In this document: one piece after another, positions 51,101 to 59,965 of the stretch
How positions within the stretch are numbered: position 1 is the first letter of the stretch
Layout of the letters: each line of letters starts with the position of its first letter
Origin: Micromonospora sp. M71_S20
Lineage (GTDB): Bacteria > Actinomycetota > Actinomycetes > Mycobacteriales > Micromonosporaceae
NCBI RefSeq assembly: GCF_003664255.1
Contig: NZ_RCCV01000004.1
Location: forward strand, 434,001 to 498,000
DNA length: 64,000 nucleotides
Direction: 5' to 3'
The notes under the pieces: model-generated
Database searches by the model: none
What the model was told of the DNA's origin: nothing
Seen by the model: the letters and a program-made list of their open reading frames with translations, nothing else
Made by a program: the position numbers and the translations under genes

Positions 51101-54100
51101 CACTGCCAGGCTGTCGGGGTGTCGCGCCGCGGCGTCGAGGAACCATGCGTGAACGGGCCCCGCAGGCACCTCGGTGCGGGGCCCGGTGAGGGCCGCGGCT
51201 GACCAGGCGCGCGCGGACGGCGGCTCGACGGGCAGGTCGCGCAACCGGGTGTCGGGCTTGGCCAGTGCCTCCCGGACGATGGTGCGCAGCATCTGCACCC
51301 AGCGGGCGACGGTCTGCTCCGCGAAGATGTCGGAGTGCAGCAGGCGGGCGTTGACGCCGTCGTCCGTCAGCCACCAGTCCAGCTGGAGCTCCATCGGGCT
51401 GCCGCCGGTGTCGAACGGCACCGCTTCCACGATGAGCCCGGCGGGACCGTCGGGCCGCGACGAGGCGGTGTCGAGCATGTTGAACAGCACCTGGCACAAC
51501 GGCGCGGCGGACATCTCGCGGGCGCCCCGCACCGACCTGACCAGCACCTCGAACGGGATGTCCTGGTTGTTCAGACCGTCGCGCTGGGCGCGCGCCGTGC
51601 GACGTACCAGCGAGCGGAAGTCGTCGTCCGGCTCCACTCGCAGCCGCAGCGGCAGGGTGTTGACGAAGTTGCCGATGAGGTGCTCGGTGCGTGGCCGGTG
51701 CCGGCCCGAGACGGGCACCCCCACCACGACCTCGCGCACCGCGCCGACCCGGCTGAGGAACAACCCGAACGCGGCCAACATGACCGCGAAGGGGGTGGCG
51801 CCCTCCTCGCCGGCCAGCCGGCGCAGTCCGTCGTCGGCACCGGCGAGCGCGAACCCGCGCCGGCCGCCCCGGAACGACGGTTCGGCGCTGCGAGGGCGGT
51901 CCGCGGGCAACTCCAGCGCCTCGGGCGCGCCGCGCAGCTCCCCGGTCCAGTAGGCGAGCTGGCGGGCGGCCTCGGCCGAGCCGAGCCAGCGGTTCTCGGC
52001 CCGCACGTACTCGAGGAAGACCCCGTCGATCGGCGCCAGACCGGCCGGCGCGCCACCGGTGCGCTGCTGGTAGTACGCGTACAGGTCGTGCAGGAAGATG
52101 CCGGTGGAGCGGGCGTCGGCGAACATGTGGTGCACGGCCACGGCCAGTACGTGCCGCTGCGGGGCCATCCGCAGGACGCGGGCGGTCAGGGGCGACCCGT
52201 CCAGCGCGATGGGCGCGTCGAGCAGTGCCCTGATCTCGGCCTGCAACTCCTGCTCGCTGCCGCAGTCGACCACCGGCACCGGTACCGGGCCGGCGGGTGC
52301 CACCTGCTGCACGGGCCCGTCCGGAGTGTCCGTCACGGACAGGCGCAGGCTCTCGTGCCGACGAACCACGTCGCCGACGGCGGCGCGCAGGGCCTCGACG
52401 TCCAGTGGACCGCGCAGGTCGGCCAGGACCGGCACGTGGTAGGCCTCGGCGGCGCCGGGCAGCTGGGACAGGAAGTGGAACCGCCGCTGCAGGGCGGTCA
52501 GCGGAACCGGTCCCGGGGCGGCGGGCGTGTCCGCCTCGGCCGCGTCGGACACGGAGGCGGCGGTCTGGACGAGCGCTGCCAGCGTACGGGGCGTGGGAGC
52601 GGCCATGAACGAGCCGACGCGGACGTCCACGCCCGCGAGCGATCGGGTGCGCGCGACCACCCGCAGCGCGGCGAGGGAGTCACCGCCGATGGCGAACAGG
52701 GAGTCGTCGGCTCCGGTGTCGGGCCGGCCGAGCACATCGGCGAAGACCGTCAGGGCGATGTCGAGTGGATCGGCGGCTGCCGCCGGCTGGACCGGGCCAC
52801 CGGTGTCGGGCGCCGGCGCCTCGGCCGCGGGCACCGCGCCGCCGGCCCCGGGCGCCGAGATCCAGTGCCGCTCGCGGCGGAACGGATGTCCGGGCACGGT
52901 GACGACCGCGCCGGGCTCGGCCGGGCCGGGTTCGTCGAGGACACCGGCCACCCAGGCGGCGGCCATGGCGACCCGCAGGCCGTCGGGATCCGGCTCGGCC
53001 GCGCGCACGGATGCGGCGTACGGAAAGAGCGCTTCCGGTAGCGGGTCGGCACCGGGGCCGGGCACGAGATCGACCACCGCGTCCACCCGTGGCGGCAGGG
53101 TGCGACGCCCGGGGGCCGGCGGGGCACCGGCCAGCAGTGCGACGAGGTCGGGCGTCTGGCCCTCGGCGTGGAACTGGTTGCCGTCGGCGTCGTACCAGGC
53201 GACGGCGCAGGGGCGGACGGTCAGGCCCGCTGCGGCGGCGGCAGGTGTGGCACCGCGGGCCAGGCGGCTGACGGCCTCGATGCCGTCCGGGTACGACAGC
53301 ACCCCGGCCAGCACCGCCGCAGCCGCCGTGGTGTCCCGGTCGGACACGACGGCGCTGATCGCGAGGTCGTGCTGCCGCCAGACGTGTGCGAACGCCAGGG
53401 CGACCGCGGCGGGCGTGCCGAGTGCGGCCAGGTCACGCACCTGTGCCGCCACGGACAGCCGCTCGAGCAGAGCGTCCGACGCCGCACCGTCCGCGCGAGC
53501 GCTGCGCACCCGCGCCGCCGCTCCGCGCGTCCCCGTCGCGGCATCGAAGGACTCCAGCTCGCCGCCCGGGTACCGGACGAGCACGCGGCGCAGACCGTGC
53601 CGCAGGTGGCCGCGCCGCAGGGTGTGGGCGATGTCGCGAGCCGCCTCGGCGTCGGCCCCGGCGAGCGTGGCACGCAGCTGCGCCTCGACCGCGTCCAGAT
53701 CCTCGCTCCGGCGCGCGGTGAAGGGCAGCACGATCGGCGCGGCGGTGGCCGGTGGCACCGCGGCCTGGGCCGGTGGGGACTCCACCAGCAGGTGGACGTT
53801 GGTGCCTCCGACCCCGAACGAGCTCACCGCCGCGATGCGGCGCGCGGCGGGCCACGGGGTGCCGACCGCGCAGACGCGGAACGGGGTGGTGGCGAAGTCG
53901 ATGTGCGGGTTGGTCCGCTTCGCGTGCAGCGATGCCGGGATGAACCCGTGACGGACGGCCAGGAGCGCCTTGGCCAGGCCGGCCGCCCCCGAGGCGGAGT
54001 CGAGGTGGCCGATGTTCGACTTCACCGAACCGACCAGGCAGGTCCCGGTGCCGGCGGTGCTGCCGCGGAACGCCTCGGTCAGGCCGGCGATCTCGATCGG

Positions 54101-55069
54101 GTCGCCCAGGGCCGTGCCGGTGCCGTGCGCCTCCACGTAACCGATCTCGCCCGCGTCGATCCCGGCGAGCCGGTGCACCCGGCGGATCAGTGCCGCCTGC
54201 CCGGCGACGCTGGGCGCGGTGTAACCGGTCTTGGCGCCACCGTCGTTGTTGATCCCACTGCCGCGGATCACGGCGAGCACCCGGTCGCCCTCCGACAGCG
54301 CATCCTCGAGCCGCCTGAGTACGAACAGCACGACGCCGCTGCCGAAGACGGTGCCGTTCGCGTCGGCGGAGAACGGCCGGCACACCCCGTCGGGCGAGGC
54401 GATGCCGCCCTCGACGTACGTGTAGCCGGAGTCGGTGGGCCTGATGCTCACCCCGCCCGCGATCGCGGCGTCGGCCTCGTAGTCGACCAGCGCCCGGCAT
54501 GCCTGATGGATGGCCGCCAGGCCGGACGAGCACGCGCAGTCGACGGCGATGCTCGGCCCGGTCAGGCCCAGCCGGTAGGACACCTGCGTCGCGGCGAACC
54601 CCCGGTCGTTGCCCATGAGGACCCGGTGCCAGCCCAGACGCCGTACCGAAGAGCCCTCCGGCCACACGTGGTGCAGCAGGTAGTCGGAGTGGTTCATGCC
54701 GACGAAGACGCCGATGTCGCCCCTGAAGCGTGCGGGGTCGATCGCGGCATCCTCGAGCGCGCGTACCGAGGTCTCCAGCAGGAAGCGCTGCTGCGGGTCG
54801 GTGGCCGCGCACTCGGCCGGTGTCATCCCGAAGTACTCGCCGTCGAACAGCGCCGGATCGGCGAACCGCTTGCGACGCGCCACATGGCCGGGACCGCCGC
54901 CCGTGACCTCGTCGGCGGGGACGTCCTCGACCGGGTCGACACCGTCGCGGAGAAGACGCCAGAACTCCTCGACCGAGTCGGCACCGGGTACGCGGCAGGC
55001 CATGCCGACCACGGCGACCGCCGACAGGTCCTCCTCCTCGGTCGAGAGGTCGGCGTGGTCCGCCGTCAC
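48185..55069 (-). CDS. Hybrid PKS-NRPS: KS, degenerate AT, carrier, C, A, PCP, terminal C-like domain
   Basis: A 2294-residue megasynthase. The KS (about 15-440) has VDCACSSGLAA with the active Cys near 176, EAHGTGTALGDP and NIGHLDSASG. Residues 450-760 resemble an AT, but the GHSxG position reads VVSDRDTTA (near 578), so the catalytic Ser is lost. A carrier has FAIGGDSLAAL near 793. The condensation domain has VHHMFADARS near 983 (DG changed to DA). The adenylation domain has TYTSGTTGRPKG near 1453 and NNYGPAETHVV near 1601, with pocket residues D-A-H-I-A-T-N-V-V. A PCP has EAGGHSLLAT near 1838. The last 350 residues are a condensation-like domain with LTLHKAVLDGRG near 2016. No KR, DH or TE. 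The GTG start overlaps the upstream PKS stop. Confidence 0.9.
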   Translation of the reverse strand: MTADHADLSTEEEDLSAVAVVGMACRVPGADSVEEFWRLLRDGVDPVEDVPADEVTGGGPGHVARRKRFADPALFDGEYFGMTPAECAATDPQQRFLLETSVRALEDAAIDPARFRGDIGVFVGMNHSDYLLHHVWPEGSSVRRLGWHRVLMGNDRGFAATQVSYRLGLTGPSIAVDCACSSGLAAIHQACRALVDYEADAAIAGGVSIRPTDSGYTYVEGGIASPDGVCRPFSADANGTVFGSGVVLFVLRRLEDALSEGDRVLAVIRGSGINNDGGAKTGYTAPSVAGQAALIRRVHRLAGIDAGEIGYVEAHGTGTALGDPIEIAGLTEAFRGSTAGTGTCLVGSVKSNIGHLDSASGAAGLAKALLAVRHGFIPASLHAKRTNPHIDFATTPFRVCAVGTPWPAARRIAAVSSFGVGGTNVHLLVESPPAQAAVPPATAAPIVLPFTARRSEDLDAVEAQLRATLAGADAEAARDIAHTLRRGHLRHGLRRVLVRYPGGELESFDAATGTRGAAARVRSARADGAASDALLERLSVAAQVRDLAALGTPAAVALAFAHVWRQHDLAISAVVSDRDTTAAAAVLAGVLSYPDGIEAVSRLARGATPAAAAAGLTVRPCAVAWYDADGNQFHAEGQTPDLVALLAGAPPAPGRRTLPPRVDAVVDLVPGPGADPLPEALFPYAASVRAAEPDPDGLRVAMAAAWVAGVLDEPGPAEPGAVVTVPGHPFRRERHWISAPGAGGAVPAAEAPAPDTGGPVQPAAAADPLDIALTVFADVLGRPDTGADDSLFAIGGDSLAALRVVARTRSLAGVDVRVGSFMAAPTPRTLAALVQTAASVSDAAEADTPAAPGPVPLTALQRRFHFLSQLPGAAEAYHVPVLADLRGPLDVEALRAAVGDVVRRHESLRLSVTDTPDGPVQQVAPAGPVPVPVVDCGSEQELQAEIRALLDAPIALDGSPLTARVLRMAPQRHVLAVAVHHMFADARSTGIFLHDLYAYYQQRTGGAPAGLAPIDGVFLEYVRAENRWLGSAEAARQLAYWTGELRGAPEALELPADRPRSAEPSFRGGRRGFALAGADDGLRRLAGEEGATPFAVMLAAFGLFLSRVGAVREVVVGVPVSGRHRPRTEHLIGNFVNTLPLRLRVEPDDDFRSLVRRTARAQRDGLNNQDIPFEVLVRSVRGAREMSAAPLCQVLFNMLDTASSRPDGPAGLIVEAVPFDTGGSPMELQLDWWLTDDGVNARLLHSDIFAEQTVARWVQMLRTIVREALAKPDTRLRDLPVEPPSARAWSAAALTGPRTEVPAGPVHAWFLDAAARHPDSLAVTDGARSLTYRDLAEISGGIAQELHRRGVDGGDVVAIAMRREVSAVCALLGVLRAGATPAPVDLNHPPRRTAAILADCGARVVCVDSGDTLDVTASLNRYDLSEPAAVGRWAGRLPGDDVSGDVGAYLTYTSGTTGRPKGIHFPHAALANLINWETGGLTRPVRFLQLASFGFDAAFHETFAALCAGGSLHIATDEVKHDHDLLLRFVAEQRVSKAILPVSLLHALAARPAADHALLASLREIASTGEQLRVGESLVAFFTGLPGCALINNYGPAETHVVTSYRFGATPEDWPRYAPIGRPIDNVVLRVVDENGVDVPRGSVGDLVIAGPCVATGYTDDAGPAGHRFGHEGPGGARSYRSGDRARLLPSGDLLFLGRADQQVKIRGFRVELGELEVVLRRSPEVADVAIVAHGDEGDRALHAYLVLDGPTEPTVARLRERLREELPSYMVPASFTVVPALPVNANGKVDVARLPRPAARVGVPADPAGTGPGQRVLALFREVLEQPGLGGDDDFFEAGGHSLLATTLVHRVRTEFRIALSVPEFFRASTPAAVAKLVEARSGGERTPPTGVELPAPVLPQAPPPGLAWLLTTPHPTHQKTFVYQADGPVDPVRLQRALDAVVRRQAALRLRRVGQRLVLATDPVELRQVDGLDDPRALHDLLQADPLDLSSSHPVRLVLARASQERSLLGLTLHKAVLDGRGLGVFLDELVMAYDAPAALGPEDDGFLRHLTWRNGPQAPIARAREVLVRGGWTSSPGGSLPAAATAAVTRSRWAPSAALQSAIRHVCGELRTTPFTVHLAAFAAAQARLDGGEAVLAVPMDGRTGPELDATVGGFASIVPLRVALRSQVPAGELLVDVRTRVEELFELRALPLADAAGATTPGGHLGPPVVFNYARAGRGPARLGAATLVPVGPDLLEPELRLHFAVYDSAESFQVVARQAGGPAVLDAYREALYAIVFDPRTPLPQGTPS

Positions 55070-57588
55070 AGCTCGACCGTCTCGGCGTCGTCCTGGGCGT
55101 GGTCGGAGCGCATCTGGCTGTACAGCGACGACAGCCGCACCCGGGCGGCCACCCGCTCGGTCATCTCGGCCAGGGTCTCGGGCTCGAGCAGGTCTACCAG
55201 GGTGCACCGGACGTGGAGGCGGTCCAGGATGCGGGCGAGCATCCGGGCGGCGAGGATCGAGTGGCCGCCGAGCTCGAAGAACCGGTCATCGGGCGAGACC
55301 CGGTCGACGCCGAGCACCTCGCACCAGATCTCCGCCAGTTCGGCGGCGACGTCGACACCGGCCAGGTCCACCTGCGCCGCGTCGGTCGTCCCGGGCACGG
55401 GCTCCGCCGGCGCCGGGGCGCTCCGGTCGAGCAGCCAGTGCCTGCGCGGATCGAACGCCACCGGCAGGTGGGCACGCGGCCCCTCCGGCCGCGGCCGCAG
55501 TGCGGCCCAGTCGACGTCGGCGCCGGCTTCCCAACAGGACGCGAGCATCCGCAGCAGGCACTCCCAGCTGGCAAGCGCGTCGGCCAGCGGCAGCGCCGCC
55601 GGACCGTCGGGTTCGTCGAGCAGCCCCATGAACCCGCAGCGGGCCTCCTCGGCCAGGTCGTCGGGTGACGGCGTGCTCCCCGCATGGAGCACGATCCCGC
55701 TGTGACGCAGCACGACGTCGCAGCGCAGCGGGCCCGGCGCGGCGGCGGCGAGAGCTGCCGCGATCGCCTCGGCGATGTCGTCGCAGCGGGTGAGGTCGCC
55801 GCCCTCGGCGACCACGCGCATGCCGTCGACGTGCAGGCGAGTGCACTCGGCCGCCACCGCCGGGGACACCGAGCCGGCCGCGGCGAGGGCGTGGAACGCT
55901 CCCGCGCCGGCCCCGGTCAGGGTGTCCGCCCGCACACCGAGGCGGGCGAGCGCCTCGATCAGCCGCAGCGCAGCGGGAGCAGCCGACGGGGCGGCCCCGA
56001 GACGCTCGAGCACCGTGTCGGCCGGGTCCAGCGTGTCGGGCAGGGCGAACACGATGCCCTTGGCGGGCGGCGCGGGCTGAGCCGCGCCGAAGGCGGCCGC
56101 GACCTCGTCCCTGGTGGCCAGCACGGCCGCCTGCCGGAACTGCGGGAACGTCCTGCGGCGGGCGAGGGTGACCGCCAACGCCGCAGGGGTGGCGTCCGAC
56201 GTGGCGACGGCGGTCCGAAGCGCGGTGAAGGCGGCCTCGGTGTGCGCCGACACGGGCAGTACCCAGACGCCGTCCTCGTCGACGCGCGTCTGTTCGCCGA
56301 ACTCCGGTGCCTCCTCGATGACGACATGTGCGTTGGTGCCGCCGACGCCGAGCGAGGTGACCGCCGCCCGGCGCGGGCCGGGCACAGCGGGCCAGGGATG
56401 GGCGCTGCCAGTCACGTACAGCCCGGTGTCTTCGAGCCGGATGGCCGGGTTGAGGTCGCGGTGGCCGGGAGTCGGGGGGACGATCCCGTCGCGCACCGCG
56501 AGGACGGCCCGGATGAGCCCGGCGGCGCCGGCCGCCTCGTCGAGATGCCCGATGGCCGACTTCACGCCTCCGACAGCGCACGGACCCGTTGCGCCGAGGC
56601 TGGCCCGTGCCTCGGCCAGCGCCGCCATTTCCACCGGATCGCCCAGCGGGGTGCCGGTGCCGTGGGCCTCCACGTAGGAGACCGACGCGGCGTCGACCGC
56701 CGCGTCAGCCAGCGCGGCGAGGATGACGTCACGCTGCCCCCGCACGCTGGGCGCGGCGAAGCTGAGCCGGTCGCCACCGTCGTTGTTGAGCGCTGAACCG
56801 CGGATCACGGCGTAGACCCTGTCGCCGTCACGCCGGGCGTCGGCGAGGCGCTTGAGGACGACCACGCCGGCCCCGCTGCCGGGCACCGTGCCGTCGGCGG
56901 CCGCGTCGAAGGGCCGGCACCGCCCGGAGGGGGACATGACACCCCCGTTGCGGCGAAGGTAGCCGTGGCTGTCCGGCAAGGTGATGGAGACGGCGCCGGC
57001 GACGGCCAGGTCGCAGTCGCCGGCCTGCAGGGCGCGCCGGGCCACGTGCACCGCGGCCAGCGAGGTGGAGCACATGGAGCTGACGTAGACGCTGGGACCG
57101 TGTAGGTCGAGGTGGTAGGAGACGAGCAGGGGCAGCGCGGCGGGCAGGTCCCAGGGCAGCCGGGGCTCGGCGGCGCCCACGGGGCGCCGGGCGGCGTAGC
57201 GGTTCTCGCCCGCCCCGGCGAAGACCCCGACGGACCGGGTGTCGGCGCCGGACCACCCGGCATCGTCCAACGCCCGTACCGCTTCTTGCAGAAACACCCG
57301 GTGTTGCGGATCCATGGACGCCGCGTCGGCGGGGGCGATGCCGAAGTACGCGGCGTCGAATTGATCGATCCCGTCCAGCAGACCGGCGGTCGGCACGTAC
57401 TCGGGATGCCTACGCAGCGACTCGGCGACACCGCGTTCGGCCTGGCCCGCCGTGTCGAGCGTGGTGGTCGCGATCTCGCCCGCGAAGGCGAGCCGGGCGA
57501 ACTCCTCGATGTCGGCGGCGCCGGGGAATCGGCAGGCCATGCCGATGATCGCCACGTCGGTCCGGTGCGGGCTCTCGGTTCCAGCCAT
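55066..57588 (-). CDS. PKS module: KS, catalytically dead AT region, carrier
   Basis: An 840-residue PKS. The KS (about 8-435) has VYVSSMCSTSLAAVH with the active Cys near 174, EAHGTGTPLGDP and AIGHLDEAAG. Residues 445-740 follow the length and end of an AT plus post-AT linker (AFDPRRHWLLDRS), but the nucleophile region reads LTGAGAGAFHALAAAG near 561 instead of GHSxG, so it cannot self-load. A carrier with FFELGGHSILAAR near 774 ends the module. There is no reductive domain. The atypical MCSTS motif may indicate an unusual starter or acceptor. It precedes and overlaps the PKS-NRPS gene (GTGA), so the two likely act in series. ATG at 57588. Confidence 0.89.
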   Translation of the reverse strand: MAGTESPHRTDVAIIGMACRFPGAADIEEFARLAFAGEIATTTLDTAGQAERGVAESLRRHPEYVPTAGLLDGIDQFDAAYFGIAPADAASMDPQHRVFLQEAVRALDDAGWSGADTRSVGVFAGAGENRYAARRPVGAAEPRLPWDLPAALPLLVSYHLDLHGPSVYVSSMCSTSLAAVHVARRALQAGDCDLAVAGAVSITLPDSHGYLRRNGGVMSPSGRCRPFDAAADGTVPGSGAGVVVLKRLADARRDGDRVYAVIRGSALNNDGGDRLSFAAPSVRGQRDVILAALADAAVDAASVSYVEAHGTGTPLGDPVEMAALAEARASLGATGPCAVGGVKSAIGHLDEAAGAAGLIRAVLAVRDGIVPPTPGHRDLNPAIRLEDTGLYVTGSAHPWPAVPGPRRAAVTSLGVGGTNAHVVIEEAPEFGEQTRVDEDGVWVLPVSAHTEAAFTALRTAVATSDATPAALAVTLARRRTFPQFRQAAVLATRDEVAAAFGAAQPAPPAKGIVFALPDTLDPADTVLERLGAAPSAAPAALRLIEALARLGVRADTLTGAGAGAFHALAAAGSVSPAVAAECTRLHVDGMRVVAEGGDLTRCDDIAEAIAAALAAAAPGPLRCDVVLRHSGIVLHAGSTPSPDDLAEEARCGFMGLLDEPDGPAALPLADALASWECLLRMLASCWEAGADVDWAALRPRPEGPRAHLPVAFDPRRHWLLDRSAPAPAEPVPGTTDAAQVDLAGVDVAAELAEIWCEVLGVDRVSPDDRFFELGGHSILAARMLARILDRLHVRCTLVDLLEPETLAEMTERVAARVRLSSLYSQMRSDHAQDDAETVEL

Positions 57589-58390
57589 GTCGGTCGGTAC
57601 CTCTCCAGGGTGATTCCGCGTCTTCCGGCTCGGCCGCCGCCTGCCCACGGGTGAACAGGATCGACGCCCGGGCCGGTTCGCCGGGTCGAGCACCGACCCG
57701 CAGGTCGGAAAGCGGGGCGCAGGAAATCACGCTGCCGGCGCGGTGCGGGCGGCGGGGACACCGACGGGAATGCGGTTCGCGCTGGTCGGCCGGCGTCGTC
57801 ATCGCGCACCGGTGAGCGTGCGTACCTGAGCGATCCCGAGTCGGGACACGGCGCACCGGCGACACCTCCCCGTGGCGCGTCGAGCAGTTTCTCGCAGTGC
57901 GGGGCTGCGAATTCCCCGGAATCTAGCTCAGGGGCGACGAGACCCGGAACACGCTGTGACATTCGCCATATCGACGTCAATGTCTATCGACGTCGACCGC
58001 CTCGTGGAGGGCTCATCAGCCGTTGACGCCCGTCATAGCGGATACCGGATCGCGGTGCGCTGGCTTGCGACAATGTGCGAATTGCTCATGGCCTGCCCCG
58101 GTGTCCCCGGCGGCATGGCCGGTGCCAGCGGCGTGGCGGGCACGGAAAACTGCCAGGCGTGGAATGCCGGTCCGTTCGGTCGATGCGCACAGCCCGGAGG
58201 GCGGGAGTCGGCGCACACCGGATCCTGGGGATGTCCGAACCTGTGACGCGGACACCGAGAGACGGCTCACCCCGGCTCGGGTGCGAGACCCAGGAAGACT
58301 CGGACGGCGATGTCGAGAATCCGCGACCGGCTCCGTCCCCGTGGTGAACGCGACCAGAATGGGTTCGCACCAGCACCGAGAGGAAACACG
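57589..58390. other. 802-bp region upstream of the PKS operon, right border of the cluster
   Basis: No convincing gene. Open frames here lack conserved motifs and ribosome sites. An AT-richer stretch near 57950-57990 contains two direct copies of TATCGACGTC (57969-57978 and 57985-57994) 16 bases apart, each holding the palindrome GACGTC; it may carry the leftward PKS promoter or a regulator site. GAGGAAAC before 58391 is the ribosome site of the rightward gene. Confidence 0.5.
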
Positions 58391-58798
58391 ATGGCCAAGT
58401 ACCTGCTGCTCAAGCACTACCGGGGCGCCCCGGCTGCGGTCAACGACGTACCCATGGAGCAGTGGACGCCGGAGGAGATCTCGGCGCACATGCAGTACAT
58501 GCAGGACTTTGCGACCCGGCTCGAGGGGACCGGCGAGTTCGTCGACGGTCAGGCGCTCGCCCCCGAGGGGACGTTCGTCCGGTACGACGGTGAGGGACGC
58601 CCACCGGTCACCGACGGCCCGTTCGCCGAGACCAAGGACCTCATCGCCGGCTGGATGGTGATCGACGTCGACAGCTACGAGCGCGCCGTGGAGTTGGCCG
58701 GGGAGCTGTCGGCCGCCCCCGGGGCGGGCGGGAAGCCGATCCACGAGTGGCTGGAGCTGCGCCCGTTCCTGACCGCGCCGCCCACCATCACGGAGTGA
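58391..58798 (+). CDS. YCII-related DGPF-domain protein
   Basis: A 135-residue cytosolic protein of the YCII/DGPF family. It begins AKYLLLKHYRGAP and contains the signature TDGPFAETKDLIAGWMVIDV with conserved His and Asp residues elsewhere. These small dimeric proteins are encoded next to ECF42-type sigma factors in many actinobacteria, and the sigma gene here follows after four bases. They are thought to be the main targets or partners of that sigma; the biochemical role is unknown. Confidence 0.9.
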   Translation: MAKYLLLKHYRGAPAAVNDVPMEQWTPEEISAHMQYMQDFATRLEGTGEFVDGQALAPEGTFVRYDGEGRPPVTDGPFAETKDLIAGWMVIDVDSYERAVELAGELSAAPGAGGKPIHEWLELRPFLTAPPTITE

Positions 58799-58802
58799 CC
58801 TG

Positions 58803-59948
58803 ATGGAGGAGGCCCTGCTCCGGAGCCTCACACCCCGCGTGCTCGGGGTCCTCGTCCGCCGCGGAGCCGACTTCGCGGCGGCCGAGGACGCCGTACAGGA
58901 CGCGCTGGTCGAGGCGGTCCGCACCTGGCCGGCCGACCCGCCGCGGGACCCGAAGGGCTGGCTGGTCACCGTGGCCTGGCGCCGGTTCCTCGACGCGACC
59001 CGCGCGGACGTCGCCCGGCGTCGGCGCGAGGACCTCGTCGACGAGGAGCCGGCGCCCGGGCCCGCGCCCGCGGTGGACGACACGCTCCAGCTCTACTTCC
59101 TGTGCGCCCACCCGTCGCTGACGCCGTCGTCGGCGGTCGCGCTGACGCTGCGTGCCGTCGGCGGGCTGACCACCCGCCAGATCGCCCAGGCATACCTGGT
59201 GCCCGAGGCGACCATGGCGCAACGCATCAGCCGGGCCAAGCGCGCCGTCTCCGGCGTGCGGTTCAACCAGCCCGGCGATGTCGCGACCGTACTGCGCGTC
59301 CTCTACCTGGTCTTCAACGAGGGCTACTCCGGCGATGTCGACCTCGCCGCCGAGGCCATCCGGCTCACCCGGCAGCTCGCGGCAGCGATCGACCACCCCG
59401 AGGTGGCGGGGCTGCTCGCCCTCATGCTGCTGCACCACGCCCGGCGCGCCGCCCGGACCGCGCCCGACGGCAGTCTGGTGCCGCTCGCCGAGCAGGACCG
59501 TGGCCGGTGGGACACCACGTCGATCGCCGAGGGCGTCGAGATCCTCCAGGCGGCCCTCGCCCGCGACCGGCTGGGCGAGTTCCAGGCCCAGGCCGCCATC
59601 GCGGCGCTCCACGCCGACGCGCCCACCGCCGGGGAGACCGACTGGGTGCAGATCGTCGAATGGTACGACGAGCTCGCGCGCCTGACCGGCAGCCCGGTCG
59701 TCCGGCTCAACCGCGCGGTGGCCGTCGGCGAGGCCGACGGACCGCGCGCCGGCCTGGCGGCGCTCGCGGCGCTGGACGACTCGCTGCCCCGCCACGCGGC
59801 GGCGGCGGCGTACCTGCACGAGCGCGACGGCGACCTGGCGACGGCGGCACGGTTGTACGCCGAGGCGGCCCGGAAGGCGCCCAACCTCGCCGAACGCGAC
59901 CACCTGACGCGCCAGGCCGCCCGGCTCAACGCCCACCACCGTTCCTGA
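58803..59948 (+). CDS. ECF42-type RNA polymerase sigma factor with C-terminal extension
   Basis: A 381-residue sigma factor. The first 170 residues hold regions sigma2 (EDAVQDALVEAVRTWP, GWLVTVAWRRFLDATRAD) and sigma4 (LTTRQIAQAYLVPEATMAQRISRAKR). The long C-terminal part is the helical, TPR-like extension of the ECF42 group, including the characteristic LYLVFNEGYSGD motif. No anti-sigma gene is adjacent; in this group the extension itself is held to control activity. Cotranscribed with the DGPF gene. ATG at 58803. Confidence 0.9.
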   Translation: MEEALLRSLTPRVLGVLVRRGADFAAAEDAVQDALVEAVRTWPADPPRDPKGWLVTVAWRRFLDATRADVARRRREDLVDEEPAPGPAPAVDDTLQLYFLCAHPSLTPSSAVALTLRAVGGLTTRQIAQAYLVPEATMAQRISRAKRAVSGVRFNQPGDVATVLRVLYLVFNEGYSGDVDLAAEAIRLTRQLAAAIDHPEVAGLLALMLLHHARRAARTAPDGSLVPLAEQDRGRWDTTSIAEGVEILQAALARDRLGEFQAQAAIAALHADAPTAGETDWVQIVEWYDELARLTGSPVVRLNRAVAVGEADGPRAGLAALAALDDSLPRHAAAAAYLHERDGDLATAARLYAEAARKAPNLAERDHLTRQAARLNAHHRS

Positions 59949-59965
59949 GGCGTACGTCCATCGGC

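Noticed and set aside
53168..55705. Long plus-strand open frame opposite the PKS genes
   Set aside because: It spans the junction of two minus-strand PKS genes and shows no conserved motif.
57872..58246. Possible 124-residue gene in the gap right of the PKS operon
   Set aside because: No ribosome site, no recognisable pattern, and amino-acid content unlike neighbouring genes.
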